64,000 nucleotides of DNA from Azophilus sp965200465 (GCA_965200465.1 OZ241358.1:372001-436000); one strand, 5' to 3'; counted from the first letter of the stretch, positions 50,150-59,166 are shown. Notes: a model not told the origin generated them from the sequence alone. Translations and numbers: made by a program.

Positions 50150-52678
50150 ATGACGAACGGACAGCGCCGCGGACTGTGTTGGCGGAGCCTGGCAATGGCG
50201 GCCTTGGCGTTCGCCGCGGCGCCTGGGTCGGCGTTGGCGGTGCGGGACGCCTGTGCGCCTTCCGACGACTTGGACGGGGCGCTGGCCATCGCCTCCGTCA
50301 GCGGCCCAGCGACGCATTGCCGGAAACCGACGACTGGGTGCGGCGCAGTTGCGCGCACGGCCGCTTCCGGTTTCCGGAACGAGCTAACGGACGCGGCGCC
50401 GGCATGCCCTTGGAATGCGGGTGACGCGCTCATGCAGCAGTCCATTGAGGCGCCCTCGCCCAGCGCCGGGATGCCGCCGCTGGGCACTGTCCGTGCGGCC
50501 TTGGGCGAATCCTTGGAGCCGGTCTCCGCGCCGTCGCTGCCGGATTCCTGGAAGACCAGTGAGTACAGCCGCTCGGCCACCGTGAGTTCAAGGACCGGCG
50601 CAAGCCGGTTGAACATGATCAACGCCGCCGAGGGGTATGCACGGCGAGTTACGGGACGAGTCGGCGGCGGCGGCGTCACCGTGGCGATCATCGATGACGG
50701 CGTCAACGACGATCACCCGCAGCTCGATGTCGCCAGCGCCTTCGAGTTCGGCAGCCCAGGCCGCCGCCACGGCACGCTGATGGCCGGCGTCATCGCGGCG
50801 CGCCGCGATGGCGAAGGCATTCACGGCGTTGCCTTCAACGCCAACCTGGTCAGTCTCGGCAGGGTGTCTGCGGCGGCGAGCGTCGAGGCGTCCGCCGCGG
50901 ACATCGCCTCCGCCGCCGGACTGGTGCGCGTTTACGGGACGCATCGGTCCAATCCCGACGCCAGTTCCCACATCCTGAACATGAGCTGGGGAGAAACCGG
51001 CCCTGTGCCGGTGATTCAAAGCGCCATGCGGGATGCGGCCGGCGCCGGCCGCATAATGGTCGCCTCCCTCGGCAATCACGGCGGCGTCGAGCCGCACGGC
51101 GCACCAGCCATCCACGTCGCGGACGAAGGCATCGCCGGCTTCGCCATCGCCGCGGGCTATCTCAATCAGGCTGGCGCCGGCCGCCATGCCAACGCCGACA
51201 ATTGCGGCGCGGTCGCGCGCTACTGCCTGTTTGCGCCGGGGACGAACGTGCTCTCCACGGCTGGGACGAGCGGCGAGAACGTGGATAGCGGCTCGTCCTA
51301 CTCGGCGGCCTATGTGTCCGGCGCCGCGGCGGTGGTCTGGGCGGCGTTTCCCAATAAGCGCGGCGATCAGATCGTCGGTCGGCTGCTCAGCACCGCCCGA
51401 CCATTGGACGGCGCGGAAATTTCCAGCACCTACGGGCACGGCGCCCTGGACCTCGGCGCCGCCATGAACCCGGTGGGATTCCTCAGCCTGTCTCTGAACG
51501 GAGGGGGACGCGCGCCGCTCGCTTCGAGCTTCTTCGACTTGCCGCCCGGCTTTGCGGCGCCCTCGGCGGATGCCGCGCTGGCCAATGCGGTGGTTTACGA
51601 CCAGCAGCAGTTCCCGTTCCTCACCGACCTGAACGCCGTCTTCCGAACGGCGCCGCAGCGCCCTCCGGAGGGCTTGGTCGAGCCGCCGTCCTGGTTGCCG
51701 AACGGAGTGCCGGCAAGCGCTTGGCGCCTTGGTCATGGAGGCTTGGGCCATCCCGGCCAAGCATTCCCCACCTATCCTTGGGCGGCGCGGACAGGATGGG
51801 GGAACCCGGGGGCCTACCGCATGGCGCTTCGGCCGACGCCAAACTTGGAGCTGGCCCTGAGCAAGGGCTTTGGCGCCTTTGCAGCGCCTAACGACTTCAT
51901 CGCCCGGCGGACGTGGCGCAATCCGCTCCGGGACCAGTTTTCCAGCAATCCCTTCGCCGCGTTAACCGGCTGGGGGGATGGCTTAAGCCTTAGCTGGCGG
52001 CTTGGCCGGCGCACCGCTTTGGATTTCGCCAGCAAGCGGGGAGAGGGCTACTTTGGCGCCGCCCGCAGCCGGTTCGCCGCGGCGGGGCTTGCCCGGGACC
52101 TCGGCGTCCTCACCTTGGGAGCGTACTACGGCTTTCTTGATGAAAGCGGGTCCCGGCTTGGCGTCCGCAGCCAAGGTGCCTTCGGCGGCTCGCGGGATGC
52201 GCGGACAGCCTTTCTGCACCTACGCATTGAAGGGCGCCCCGCACAACGCCTGAGGTTGTTCGGCAGCTTGGCCGAGGGCGCAACCGCCGGCGGTTCAGGG
52301 CGGCCGAATTCCTTGATTGCGCGGTGGAGCAAGGCGCGGTCGCGGTCGTTTCTGCTCGGCGGCGAAATCGAACGTCTTTGGTTGGCCTCCGACCGCCTGA
52401 CCTTCACGGCGGCGATGCCGTTTCGGGTGCGGCAGGCGAAAGTCCATTTGCATGTTCCGGACCGCGAACTCGCCGACGGCGTCGTTCACTACAGGCGACA
52501 GGCGGTGAACCTAAGGCCCCGAGGCCGCGAAATCCAATTGCAACTGTCCTATGCAGCCGAGGCGCTGCAGCAGCGCCTATCCCTGGCACTGGGCGCAAGC
52601 CTGCGCCTGCAGCCGAATCACGCAGCATCCGCCGGCCCCGAATTCGGCGCGGCGCTTAGGATGCGCTTGGTTTTCTGA
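50150..52678 (+). CDS. S8 (subtilisin-family) autotransporter protease
   Basis: The 842-aa protein has a signal peptide ('SLAMAALAFAAAPGSALA'), a subtilase domain with catalytic D182 ('VAIIDDGVNDDHP'), H206 ('GRRHGTLMAGV') and S383 ('SGSSYSAAYVSGAA', in place of the common GTSMAAP), and the oxyanion Asn region 'LNMSWGE'. A C-terminal beta-barrel (from ~residue 560) ends 'ALRMRLVF' with the terminal Phe needed for barrel assembly. It starts 34 bp after the giant protease gene and is probably co-transcribed. It may process surface proteins, including its neighbour; that is inference. Confidence 0.85.
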   Translation: MTNGQRRGLCWRSLAMAALAFAAAPGSALAVRDACAPSDDLDGALAIASVSGPATHCRKPTTGCGAVARTAASGFRNELTDAAPACPWNAGDALMQQSIEAPSPSAGMPPLGTVRAALGESLEPVSAPSLPDSWKTSEYSRSATVSSRTGASRLNMINAAEGYARRVTGRVGGGGVTVAIIDDGVNDDHPQLDVASAFEFGSPGRRHGTLMAGVIAARRDGEGIHGVAFNANLVSLGRVSAAASVEASAADIASAAGLVRVYGTHRSNPDASSHILNMSWGETGPVPVIQSAMRDAAGAGRIMVASLGNHGGVEPHGAPAIHVADEGIAGFAIAAGYLNQAGAGRHANADNCGAVARYCLFAPGTNVLSTAGTSGENVDSGSSYSAAYVSGAAAVVWAAFPNKRGDQIVGRLLSTARPLDGAEISSTYGHGALDLGAAMNPVGFLSLSLNGGGRAPLASSFFDLPPGFAAPSADAALANAVVYDQQQFPFLTDLNAVFRTAPQRPPEGLVEPPSWLPNGVPASAWRLGHGGLGHPGQAFPTYPWAARTGWGNPGAYRMALRPTPNLELALSKGFGAFAAPNDFIARRTWRNPLRDQFSSNPFAALTGWGDGLSLSWRLGRRTALDFASKRGEGYFGAARSRFAAAGLARDLGVLTLGAYYGFLDESGSRLGVRSQGAFGGSRDARTAFLHLRIEGRPAQRLRLFGSLAEGATAGGSGRPNSLIARWSKARSRSFLLGGEIERLWLASDRLTFTAAMPFRVRQAKVHLHVPDRELADGVVHYRRQAVNLRPRGREIQLQLSYAAEALQQRLSLALGASLRLQPNHAASAGPEFGAALRMRLVF

Positions 52679-52684
52679 AACGGC

Positions 52685-53071
52685 TTGCCTGCCGGGCGCA
52701 CGGGCGCCACATCCCACTCGTTCGCCGCCGGCGCTGGGCTTGGTGCGCGCGGACGCCGAGCCTTGGGCGCCCGGGCGTTTTTGCCGCTGGGAGCGCTGTT
52801 CGCCCCGACCGGGGCCGGCGAGGCGCTGTCCTACGGGGCCTCCACGGACAGCCCGGCCCCGCTCGGCGTCCGCATTGACGGCGGGCGGCTGGTGCTGGAC
52901 GCCAACGACGAGGGCGCGGAGGGCACCGCCCGCGTCACCGTGACCGCCGTGGACCCCTACGGGCAGTCCTCCTCGCGGACGTTCCCCGTCACCGTGGAGT
53001 GGGTTCCCGCCGGCTCCGTGCGCAACTGGCACCTGGAGTGGATGCGCCGCCTGTGGGAGGCGGCCCAATAG
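52685..53071 (+). pseudogene. 3' relic of a second giant exoprotein
   Basis: From about nt 52780 the frame encodes 'LPLGALFAPTGAGEALSYGA', 'IDGGRLVLDANDEGAEGTAR' and a tail 'RNWHLEWMRRLWEAAQ'. This parallels the last ~100 residues of the giant protease ('MPLSDIF', 'DGALTLASVGEDEGAATV', 'RDWLLHWIMQLAQ'). The rest of such a protein is missing and the first ~30 codons look like unrelated sequence. It is best read as a truncated copy. Confidence 0.6.
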
Positions 53072-53299
53072 CCGCCGCCGGCTCGGCGCTTCCCCATACA
53101 GCCCAAAGTCTGCTCCCACAGGCCCTTGTGCGCCTGCGGCGCGATTTTTGCGCCGGCGGGGTGTTGGCAACAAAGCCGGCTGGGTGAACTTGGCGCAACG
53201 GAGGCTGGGTTGGATACACTCCCCCGTTTGTTGACTGCGGGGGTAGTGGCGTGATTGACTAACGGCGCTCTACGCGGGTCATTTGTTGCGAGGCTTTAA
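53072..53299. other. Spacer before the unknown cassette
   Basis: Holds the left 19-bp direct repeat. I see no gene and no clear promoter hexamers; the cassette promoter should lie here. Confidence 0.35.
53144..53162 (+). repeat. 19-bp direct repeat, left copy, flanking the unknown two-gene cassette
   Basis: ATTTTTGCGCCGGCGGGGT here and ATTTTTGCGCTGGCGGGGT at 56302-56320 differ at one base. They bracket the two unknown genes with ~140 bp on the left and ~45 bp on the right. They could be attachment-like or duplication scars. No integrase or transposase lies between them. Confidence 0.55.
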
Positions 53300-54229
53300 G
53301 TGCGTGAGGAATTCCTGCTCCGCGCCAGCCGTAGCGACGACGTAGCTGTCGCCGCTGCGGCCGACAACTGCCGCTTCGACGAGCGGGCCAGTGATGAGCG
53401 CTGGACAGCGTTTGAAGCGCTGCTGACGCCTAGTGGCGCGATTGCTTGGGACGACTGGGCCGAGGCGTATCGGCTGCACTTGGAGCAGCGCTGTAACGTC
53501 GCCCGCCCAGCAGTGCCGGATGCGTTTTTGGACGTGAATCAAGGGGCTTGGCTGAGCGGGCTGTCTGAGAACCAGTCCCTCGTCCGCATCGAAGACCTCA
53601 GCCGGGCGCTGCAGGCCAGCGATCTTGATCTCGAAGGTCTCGGAGACCTGTTGCAGCGTGCCGATGGAGGCGACGACGACGCATCCCAAGCGGTGCGTGG
53701 GTTCTTCCGGGCTTGGAACGAGCGCCGAGATGCTCGGCCGGCGTTTGCTGCGTTTTGGGACGAAGTGCAGGACGAGCTAAACGACGGGGATTGGCCTCAT
53801 GCGCTGCGCGATCGGTTGGGGCTTGGGCATTACGGACATTCGGAGAGCCAACCGCAGCCCATCGCGTTGATGCGCTACTCAGTCGCAGATGTTCATGCCG
53901 TGCGGGAAAGGCAACCACTTCGTACTGCCTGTGCCCTGCCGACGGTCCTTGACGGTGGCATGCACGAGTTCTTCTTCTCGGTTCCTAGGGAACACCCCTT
54001 CGGAGCCACAGTGCATTTGGCGCCGGACCAGGCGGACACGCTTACTGCCGAAGTAGTGCATTGCCGCATCGACTACGAACGCCGGCATCTGTGTCGTTTA
54101 GGCGAGATCACGCGCCGGAGGCGACCAGACGGTGAGCAACTTCGCGAGGCCCGCGACCTGCATTTGTACGCCCTGCAGGAAGCGTGTGGGCGCGAAGATT
54201 TCGGCGAACCGCTGGAGGGCAGGGCATGA
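53300..54229 (+). CDS. Unknown 309-aa protein, first gene of a two-gene cassette
   Basis: I do not recognise this family. The protein is acidic, soluble and mostly helical in its first 190 residues ('WDDWAEAYRLHLEQRCNVAR', 'QAVRGFFRAWNERRDARPAF'). A beta-containing segment follows ('GGMHEFFFSVPREHPFGATV', 'HLAPDQADTLTAEVVHCRID'), then a charged helix 'EITRRRRPDGEQLREARDLH'. No signal peptide or membrane segment is present. GTG 53300 is the start. Its stop overlaps the next ATG (54226-54229), so the two proteins are likely made together. Dense cassette form and flanking repeats suggest an accessory, possibly defence-related, module; that is only inference. Confidence 0.7.
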   Translation: MREEFLLRASRSDDVAVAAAADNCRFDERASDERWTAFEALLTPSGAIAWDDWAEAYRLHLEQRCNVARPAVPDAFLDVNQGAWLSGLSENQSLVRIEDLSRALQASDLDLEGLGDLLQRADGGDDDASQAVRGFFRAWNERRDARPAFAAFWDEVQDELNDGDWPHALRDRLGLGHYGHSESQPQPIALMRYSVADVHAVRERQPLRTACALPTVLDGGMHEFFFSVPREHPFGATVHLAPDQADTLTAEVVHCRIDYERRHLCRLGEITRRRRPDGEQLREARDLHLYALQEACGREDFGEPLEGRA

Positions 54230-56256
54230 GCGAGCGCTGGCTCGAAGGATTCCGTGAAGACCCACAGAGGGCGGTCGCGGACCTTTTCACGGGTCGGGCG
54301 GGCGCGGGTTCCAGCATGCGTCTCGAGGTCCCGGAATTGCTGCGTCTGTGGTTCCCGCTGACCTTGGCCGAGGAGCGTGCGCAACTTGACGATGCGCTTC
54401 TTGCTTGGCTGGTGGAAATGCGGGAGAGCTACGCATTGCAGGTGAAGAGACTAGGGTTTTCGGTGTACGGCAAGCGCGTAGGGGATGCCCTGATTGCGCT
54501 CCAGCTACTGGATCTGCCACAGGCTAGGAGCGAAATCCGAAAAGACGTGGATGCGTGGCTGCGTTGGTTGTCGCCGTTGAGGCTGGCCCCGGAACGCGAT
54601 CCAGCGTTGGAGTGCCATCGCCTGCTCACCCACCGCCAACCTGATAGTCGGCACACCACCACATGGCTGCGTCTTGCAGCCGATCGTCGGCGCGAATATC
54701 TGACTGTGGCGCTGTCGGGGCTGGAGCGTCTGCCCAACGGCAGCGACGCGAGGAAGAACCAAGCGCTGATGCTGCAAGCGCTGCTGAATCACGCAACCAC
54801 GGCCTTCCACGAAGAGAAAGGGGCGCTGGGGTTCTTCAACCGCCGGTTCGGAGCGTTGCGTGGTTTGTATCCACGCGGGGCTCAGCACTGGCACAGTGTC
54901 TTGGAGGAGGCGCTGCCAAGGTTTCAGCAGGAAGGCCCCTCGCAGTTCGCGAGGGACTTGGTAGATGAGCTGCGGAGGAGGCAGCCAGCCAAGCGCGGGA
55001 AGCCCCTCCCGTCGCGTCACAGCGTACCTGTGCCAAAACAGGAGTGGAACGCACTGTTGAGCGACATTCGCAACCCGTCAAAGCAGCCGGAAGAACTCGC
55101 ACGACGCCTTTTCAAGGTCTTGGAGCGGAACGACGCCTACGCCTCGGAGACCGGCAACAGCTACCCCTTTGTTAGGACACTTTGCAACCTCGGCAAGGAG
55201 ATGTTGGAACGCCATGTTCTGGACACGTCCGACATGGGTCAACTTGGCTTCATGATCGAACGGGCTTTGGTGTGGGAACCAGTCAATCCCTACTGCTGGA
55301 TGCTCTGGGCGCAGTGGTTCCACGCGCAAGGCCAGAGGGATGCCCAAGAGGCCGTCCTGCGCGAGATGCTGCGGATGTTTCCGCACAATGTGCCGTCACA
55401 CGTCGAGCTGGCGCGTTTGCTCATCTCGCTAGGCAAGGAGAATTGGCAAGAGGCCGAGCATTATCTGCGCCGCGCGATGGACCAAAAGCCCAACGATGGC
55501 CACGCTCATGTTGTCATGGCGCGCCTGCTTTGTTTGCGCGGGGAACTCGACGACGCCGAGGAAATGCTTAAGAGCTTCCTGGGTCAGAACCCCGACGACC
55601 ACGAAGTGAAGGGCTCGCTCGCCAAACTTCGGGCTGGTTCCGCCGCCGGCTACTCAGCGCCTCCCGACGATGATCCAGGATCTGCAGCCCAAGAAGGTGA
55701 CCCCGGCGAGGGTGTACGCATGGCGGCTGCAAGCGGTTTCCGTGAGATTCTTCGTCGTGGCGGCTTGGCGGGAGAGTTCAGCCGCGCCCGAATCGCAAAT
55801 GGGGCCACCGTTCAGACTACACGGATCAGGCAGGAGAGTCGGCGGGGCGACTCGCTAGCGGGCTTCTACTCGCAGTGGCTGCAACTGGACGACACGCCAG
55901 AGTGCCCGCCCCACGCTTGGGCGTGGGACGCTTGTCGGCACTGGCGGCAGGCGGCGGCGCCTGAGGCTTGGCGAGACTTGGCCAAGCGCTTCCCAGAGGC
56001 CGCGACGGAGACGGATTTCCTTCGCAGTCTGATCTGCCCAGAATCGCTGGATGGCGAAGATCAGTGGGAACGCTTTCGTACTGGAGAGGGGGCCCAGACC
56101 CGTCCTGTGGATATCCTCATGCGGCAGATGTGCGAGACTTGGCAACAACTCGTTGCCCTTGAAGACGCAGCCCAACACGAGCGCGACGAGGCTGCCTGCG
56201 CGGTGATGGCGTGCGCTGCCGTCAACGCGCCGGAGTTCGCAGGCGGCTTCGACTGA
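54226..56256 (+). CDS. Unknown 690-aa protein with TPR-like repeats, second gene of the cassette
   Basis: ATG 54226 has GGAGGG upstream and overlaps the previous stop. No family is recognised for the N-terminal ~380 residues, which are helical and rich in Arg/Leu ('LRLWFPLTLAEERAQLDDAL'). Residues ~390-470 form TPR-like pairs: 'NPYCWMLWAQWFHAQGQRDA', 'VPSHVELARLLISLGKENWQ', 'GHAHVVMARLLCLRGELDDA'. A variable linker and a Trp-rich C-terminal region ('HAWAWDACRHWRQAAAPEAW') follow. No catalytic motif is visible. It may be a scaffold or sensor acting with the upstream protein. Confidence 0.7.
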   Translation: MSERWLEGFREDPQRAVADLFTGRAGAGSSMRLEVPELLRLWFPLTLAEERAQLDDALLAWLVEMRESYALQVKRLGFSVYGKRVGDALIALQLLDLPQARSEIRKDVDAWLRWLSPLRLAPERDPALECHRLLTHRQPDSRHTTTWLRLAADRRREYLTVALSGLERLPNGSDARKNQALMLQALLNHATTAFHEEKGALGFFNRRFGALRGLYPRGAQHWHSVLEEALPRFQQEGPSQFARDLVDELRRRQPAKRGKPLPSRHSVPVPKQEWNALLSDIRNPSKQPEELARRLFKVLERNDAYASETGNSYPFVRTLCNLGKEMLERHVLDTSDMGQLGFMIERALVWEPVNPYCWMLWAQWFHAQGQRDAQEAVLREMLRMFPHNVPSHVELARLLISLGKENWQEAEHYLRRAMDQKPNDGHAHVVMARLLCLRGELDDAEEMLKSFLGQNPDDHEVKGSLAKLRAGSAAGYSAPPDDDPGSAAQEGDPGEGVRMAAASGFREILRRGGLAGEFSRARIANGATVQTTRIRQESRRGDSLAGFYSQWLQLDDTPECPPHAWAWDACRHWRQAAAPEAWRDLAKRFPEAATETDFLRSLICPESLDGEDQWERFRTGEGAQTRPVDILMRQMCETWQQLVALEDAAQHERDEAACAVMACAAVNAPEFAGGFD

Positions 56257-56301
56257 GACCGCGATCCCACCCTAAATCCACACTAAACCCTGAAGTCCAA
56301 C

Positions 56302-56320
56302 ATTTTTGCGCTGGCGGGGT
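56302..56320 (+). repeat. 19-bp direct repeat, right copy
   Basis: Partner of 53144-53162 with one mismatch. It lies 55 bp before the GTG start of the CBS gene, so it might also be part of a duplicated leader sequence. Confidence 0.55.
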
Positions 56321-56374
56321 TGCGGACAGCGGGCTTTCGTTCTACTTTGCAGCCCTAGTGCAGTGGAGGGTGCG

Positions 56375-56788
56375 GTGCGCAACGTCGGCGACATTTTGGA
56401 GGAGAAGTCCGAGCGGTTGGTCTGGGTTGGGCCGCTGGAGTCGGTTTTTGACGCCCTGAAGATCATGAACAGGGAGGATGTCGGCGCCGTTCTAGTGCAG
56501 ATCGACGGCTACTTGGTGGGCATCCTTTCCGAACGGGACTATGTGCGCAAGGTCATTCTGGACATCCACGCCTCGCAGAAGACCAAGGTTTCGGAGGTGA
56601 TGACGCGGGATGTGGTGACCGTCACCCGCAGCGACACCATCGTTCACTGCATCGCCCTGACCAAGAAGCACCATGTTCGTCACCTGCCGGTGGTGGAGGA
56701 CGGCAAGGCCATCGGCATGATCTCCCTGCGTGATCTGTTCCTTGACGTCATCCATCACAAGGTGGGGGAAATTCGGGAGGACGAATAA
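56375..56788 (+). CDS. CBS-domain pair protein
   Basis: The 137-aa protein contains two CBS motifs ('VRNVGDILEEKSERLVWVGP...' and 'VSEVMTRDVVTVTRSDTIVH'), with 'GILSERDYVRKVIL' and 'GMISLRDLFLDVI' as the typical second strands. GTG 56375 is favoured by GGAGGG just upstream; the longer frame overlaps the 19-bp repeat region. CBS pairs bind adenosine ligands. It stands alone, so its target is unknown; stand-alone proteins of this type are sometimes linked to redox or hypoxic responses. Confidence 0.85.
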   Translation: MRNVGDILEEKSERLVWVGPLESVFDALKIMNREDVGAVLVQIDGYLVGILSERDYVRKVILDIHASQKTKVSEVMTRDVVTVTRSDTIVHCIALTKKHHVRHLPVVEDGKAIGMISLRDLFLDVIHHKVGEIREDE

Positions 56789-56791
56789 AGT

Positions 56792-58024
56792 CTAGGGTGG
56801 CGCCAACCATTCCGGCGCTGTCGCCGGCGGGGCGTCCAAGGTGTGCAGGAACGCCTCCAAGCGCTTTAGTTCGTAGGGCAGCAGATGCAAGGGCTTGGCC
56901 TCGTTGTGGCCGATGATGGCGTTGGGGGCTCGGTTGTAGTGGTCCAGCACCTCGCCCAAGCTGCCCATTTGGCCGGCGTGCATGTACGGCTCGGTCCCCC
57001 CTAGGTTGCGCAGGGAAGGCGTTTTCCGCGCCCCAAGCAGGCCGGTTTCCGTGCGCATGAAGCGCAGTTCCAAACAGTCAATGGCGGTTGCGTCGCTGTG
57101 TGCGCCTAGGCAGTTGAGGGGGTCGTTGCGCACGAGGTCCAAGGCGGCGATGCGGCCCAAGTCCGGCAGGCCGCCGCGGTCGGGGAGCAGGCCGGTGTTG
57201 TGGAACTCGTGGTTGGTGAACAGCGGCCCGTTGTGGCAGTTCATGCATTGCGCCTTGCCGATGAACAGGCGCAGACCCTCCATTTCCCGCCGGCTCAGGC
57301 TGGCGGCAGGTTCAAGGCTGGCGTTGGCGGGCTGCAACAGGCCGGCGGCGTAGCGGTCGAACCGCGTCTCGCCGGGGAGCAGCAGCCGTTCATAGGCGGC
57401 GATGGCCTTGACTGCGTTGACGAACGCCGCCGTCGCCGCTCGCTCTTGGGCAACGCCGGCTGGTGCGCCGCTGGGCATTTCCGGCAGCGGGCCGAACAGT
57501 TCTTGGTGCAGCGCTCCGTAGGCGGCGTCGGCGGCGAGCAGGCGGGCCACTGCGGCGCGGCTGCCGCCGTGCTCGAGCGGGTTTTCCAGCGGGGAAGCCG
57601 CCTGCGCCCACAGGCTGTCCGCACGACCGTTCCAGAACTGCCAAGGGCTGTAGGCGGCGCCCACTAGGCTGGGCGTGTTGAAGGTCCCCAAACCCAGCCC
57701 GATGGCGCGGGGCTGTCCGTCGGTGAAGCGGCGCTCCGGCCTGTGGCAGGTGGAGCAGGCGACGGCGCCGTTGGCGCTTAGGCGGACGTCGAAGAACAGT
57801 CTGTGACCCAAGCGTTGGGCCAGGGGGTGGTCGGCGACGGCGTTGGAAGGGTCTTCCGGCGGCGGCGGCAGGGCGCCTATCCAGAGCGAGCCTATGGCCC
57901 GCAGCTCGGCGTCGTTCCAAGGCTCCGGCGGGTCCGGGCGATGCGCCCAATGGGCCACGCCCAGTGCGGCGGCGAAAGCCAGCAGCCCGGCTAGGGAACG
58001 CCAGTGCAGTTGCGCCTCCCGCAA
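56792..58024 (-). CDS. Dihaem cytochrome c peroxidase/MauG-family protein
   Basis: The 410-aa protein has two haem-c sites, C90-S-T-C93-H94 and C260-M-N-C263-H264, and the family segments 'GHRLFFDVRLSANGAVACST', 'FNTPSLVGAAYSPWQFWNGR' and 'KTPSLRNLGGTEPYMHAGQM'. A single N-terminal hydrophobic segment ('LAGLLAFAAALGVAHWAH') exports or anchors it in the periplasm. Members reduce peroxide or oxidise partner proteins. Start is TTG 58024, immediately after the stop of the YtkA-like gene, so the two are coupled. Confidence 0.9.
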   Translation of the reverse strand: MREAQLHWRSLAGLLAFAAALGVAHWAHRPDPPEPWNDAELRAIGSLWIGALPPPPEDPSNAVADHPLAQRLGHRLFFDVRLSANGAVACSTCHRPERRFTDGQPRAIGLGLGTFNTPSLVGAAYSPWQFWNGRADSLWAQAASPLENPLEHGGSRAAVARLLAADAAYGALHQELFGPLPEMPSGAPAGVAQERAATAAFVNAVKAIAAYERLLLPGETRFDRYAAGLLQPANASLEPAASLSRREMEGLRLFIGKAQCMNCHNGPLFTNHEFHNTGLLPDRGGLPDLGRIAALDLVRNDPLNCLGAHSDATAIDCLELRFMRTETGLLGARKTPSLRNLGGTEPYMHAGQMGSLGEVLDHYNRAPNAIIGHNEAKPLHLLPYELKRLEAFLHTLDAPPATAPEWLAPP

Positions 58025-58435
58025 CTACAGATCCAACGACAAGGACAGCGAGTCCCTTCCTTGGGACGCGTCCACCGTTAGCACAACCTCCCAAGCGCCG
58101 CCCATGTGGAACTTCATGCCCTCAATCAAATAGTGTCCGTCGCCGAGATAGGCGGTTGCTCTGGGCGCTGTCGGCAGGCCGTGGTCATGGGACGGCATGC
58201 CGCCGGACACTTGGATGCCGGCGTTGGCGACGGGGTTGCCTGCGGCGTCCGTCACGCGGACCCTCCATTGGTGCATTTGATTGATGGCGATGGGCTTCAG
58301 CGTGGCGGCGTAGCTGATTTGGTAGCGTTCCAGTTTCGTGAACTGGGAGGGCGACAGAGCCGGCGCGGGGGCCTCAACTTGGCCAAATGCGCTTGCCGCG
58401 AAGCATGAAGCCAACAGCAGAAAACGTGGATTCAT
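58025..58435 (-). CDS. Periplasmic YtkA/FixH-like domain protein
   Basis: The 136-aa protein has a signal peptide ('LLLASCFAASAFGQ') and a beta-sandwich of the YtkA/FixH type: 'WRVRVTDAAGNPVANAGIQV', 'GGMPSHDHGLPTAP' and 'LGDGHYLIEGMKFHMGGAWE'. The Met/His cluster suggests copper or haem-protein-related function. It directly precedes the MauG-type gene, so the two probably work together in the periplasm, perhaps in copper/redox chemistry. Confidence 0.8.
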   Translation of the reverse strand: MNPRFLLLASCFAASAFGQVEAPAPALSPSQFTKLERYQISYAATLKPIAINQMHQWRVRVTDAAGNPVANAGIQVSGGMPSHDHGLPTAPRATAYLGDGHYLIEGMKFHMGGAWEVVLTVDASQGRDSLSLSLDL

Positions 58436-58881
58436 GGCTGCGCAAGTCTATCACGACGGAGCGAATTGCTTGTGCAAAGCAGCCGGCCGGCAAGCCGTGC
58501 GATGCAGTGGCCGAACGTCCCCACGGGGGACTGACAGCCCGCAGAAAAACCAAATGACACTGGGCTGAAGAGGCGCGAAACAGGTGTTTCTAGGGCCAAA
58601 ATGGGCCTTTCTCCCTCCTTGCCTTTCTCCCCCCTTGCCTTTCTCCCCCCTTTCTGGGTTTTCCCCCAATCCCCGGATAAGAATCGCCCGGCCCACTGCC
58701 AGCGGCACTCTGGCACGCAGGCGGGCGGGGCGCCTGCTCTCCCAGGCAGCAGACCGTTGAAGTGCCGCAACCATGCAATTGCCGGCAAGAACCTTGCACG
58801 GTGCGTCTTGCAATACGCTGCAATGATTCCTTAAGCGGGGATTGGGGCGGCCCCATTTTGGGATTTGCGGCGCCGGCCTGC
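58436..58881. other. Intergenic region with pyrimidine tract and MITE copy 2
   Basis: No gene is supported here. From ~58606 to 58655 there is an almost pure C/T tract with a repeated CCTTGCCTTTCTCCCC unit on the plus strand. The second MITE copy follows at once. A 10-bp inverted pair CCAAAATGGG (58596-58605) and CCCATTTTGG (58852-58861) brackets both. Confidence 0.6.
58664..58847 (+). mobile_element. 184-bp MITE-like element, copy 2
   Basis: Shares the terminal CCCCAATCCCCG / CGGGGATTGGGG with copy 1 and internal blocks such as CCATGCAATTGCCGG and CCTTGCACGGTGCG, in the same orientation. It is clearly diverged from copy 1 and shorter by ~12 bp. No 8-bp target duplication is seen, which suggests an older insertion or later rearrangement. 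Confidence 0.75.
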
Positions 58882-59166
58882 CTAGCTCATTACGCCGCCG
58901 GCGACCTGCGGCTTGAGGTCCGGCAGAAAGGTGGGTGTGCCGCCCTCGACGGCGCAGCCGAGCAAGGTGGTTTGGGTGAACGGATTGGCGATCTGATCGT
59001 CGACGGGAATGAGCTTGCCGTGCTCGAAGCCGCCGAAACAGATGTTGCCGCGGCCGCGCTCAGCTTGGACGGGCGGCGCATCGGGCTCCCCCGCTGCGTG
59101 GGCAGCGACGCTGAACGCCAGCCCGACGGCCAGCAAGAGCGGTGAATGTGAAGCCCGTTGCTGCAA
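58882..59166 (-). CDS. Small exported protein of unknown function
   Basis: The 94-aa protein has a clear signal peptide ('SPLLLAVGLAFSVAAHAAG'). The short mature part has two Cys ('GNICFGGFEHGK' and 'TTLLGCAVEGG') that could pair in the periplasm. I recognise no family. It is on the same strand as the YtkA/MauG genes but separated from them by the MITE. Confidence 0.5.
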   Translation of the reverse strand: MQQRASHSPLLLAVGLAFSVAAHAAGEPDAPPVQAERGRGNICFGGFEHGKLIPVDDQIANPFTQTTLLGCAVEGGTPTFLPDLKPQVAGGVMS

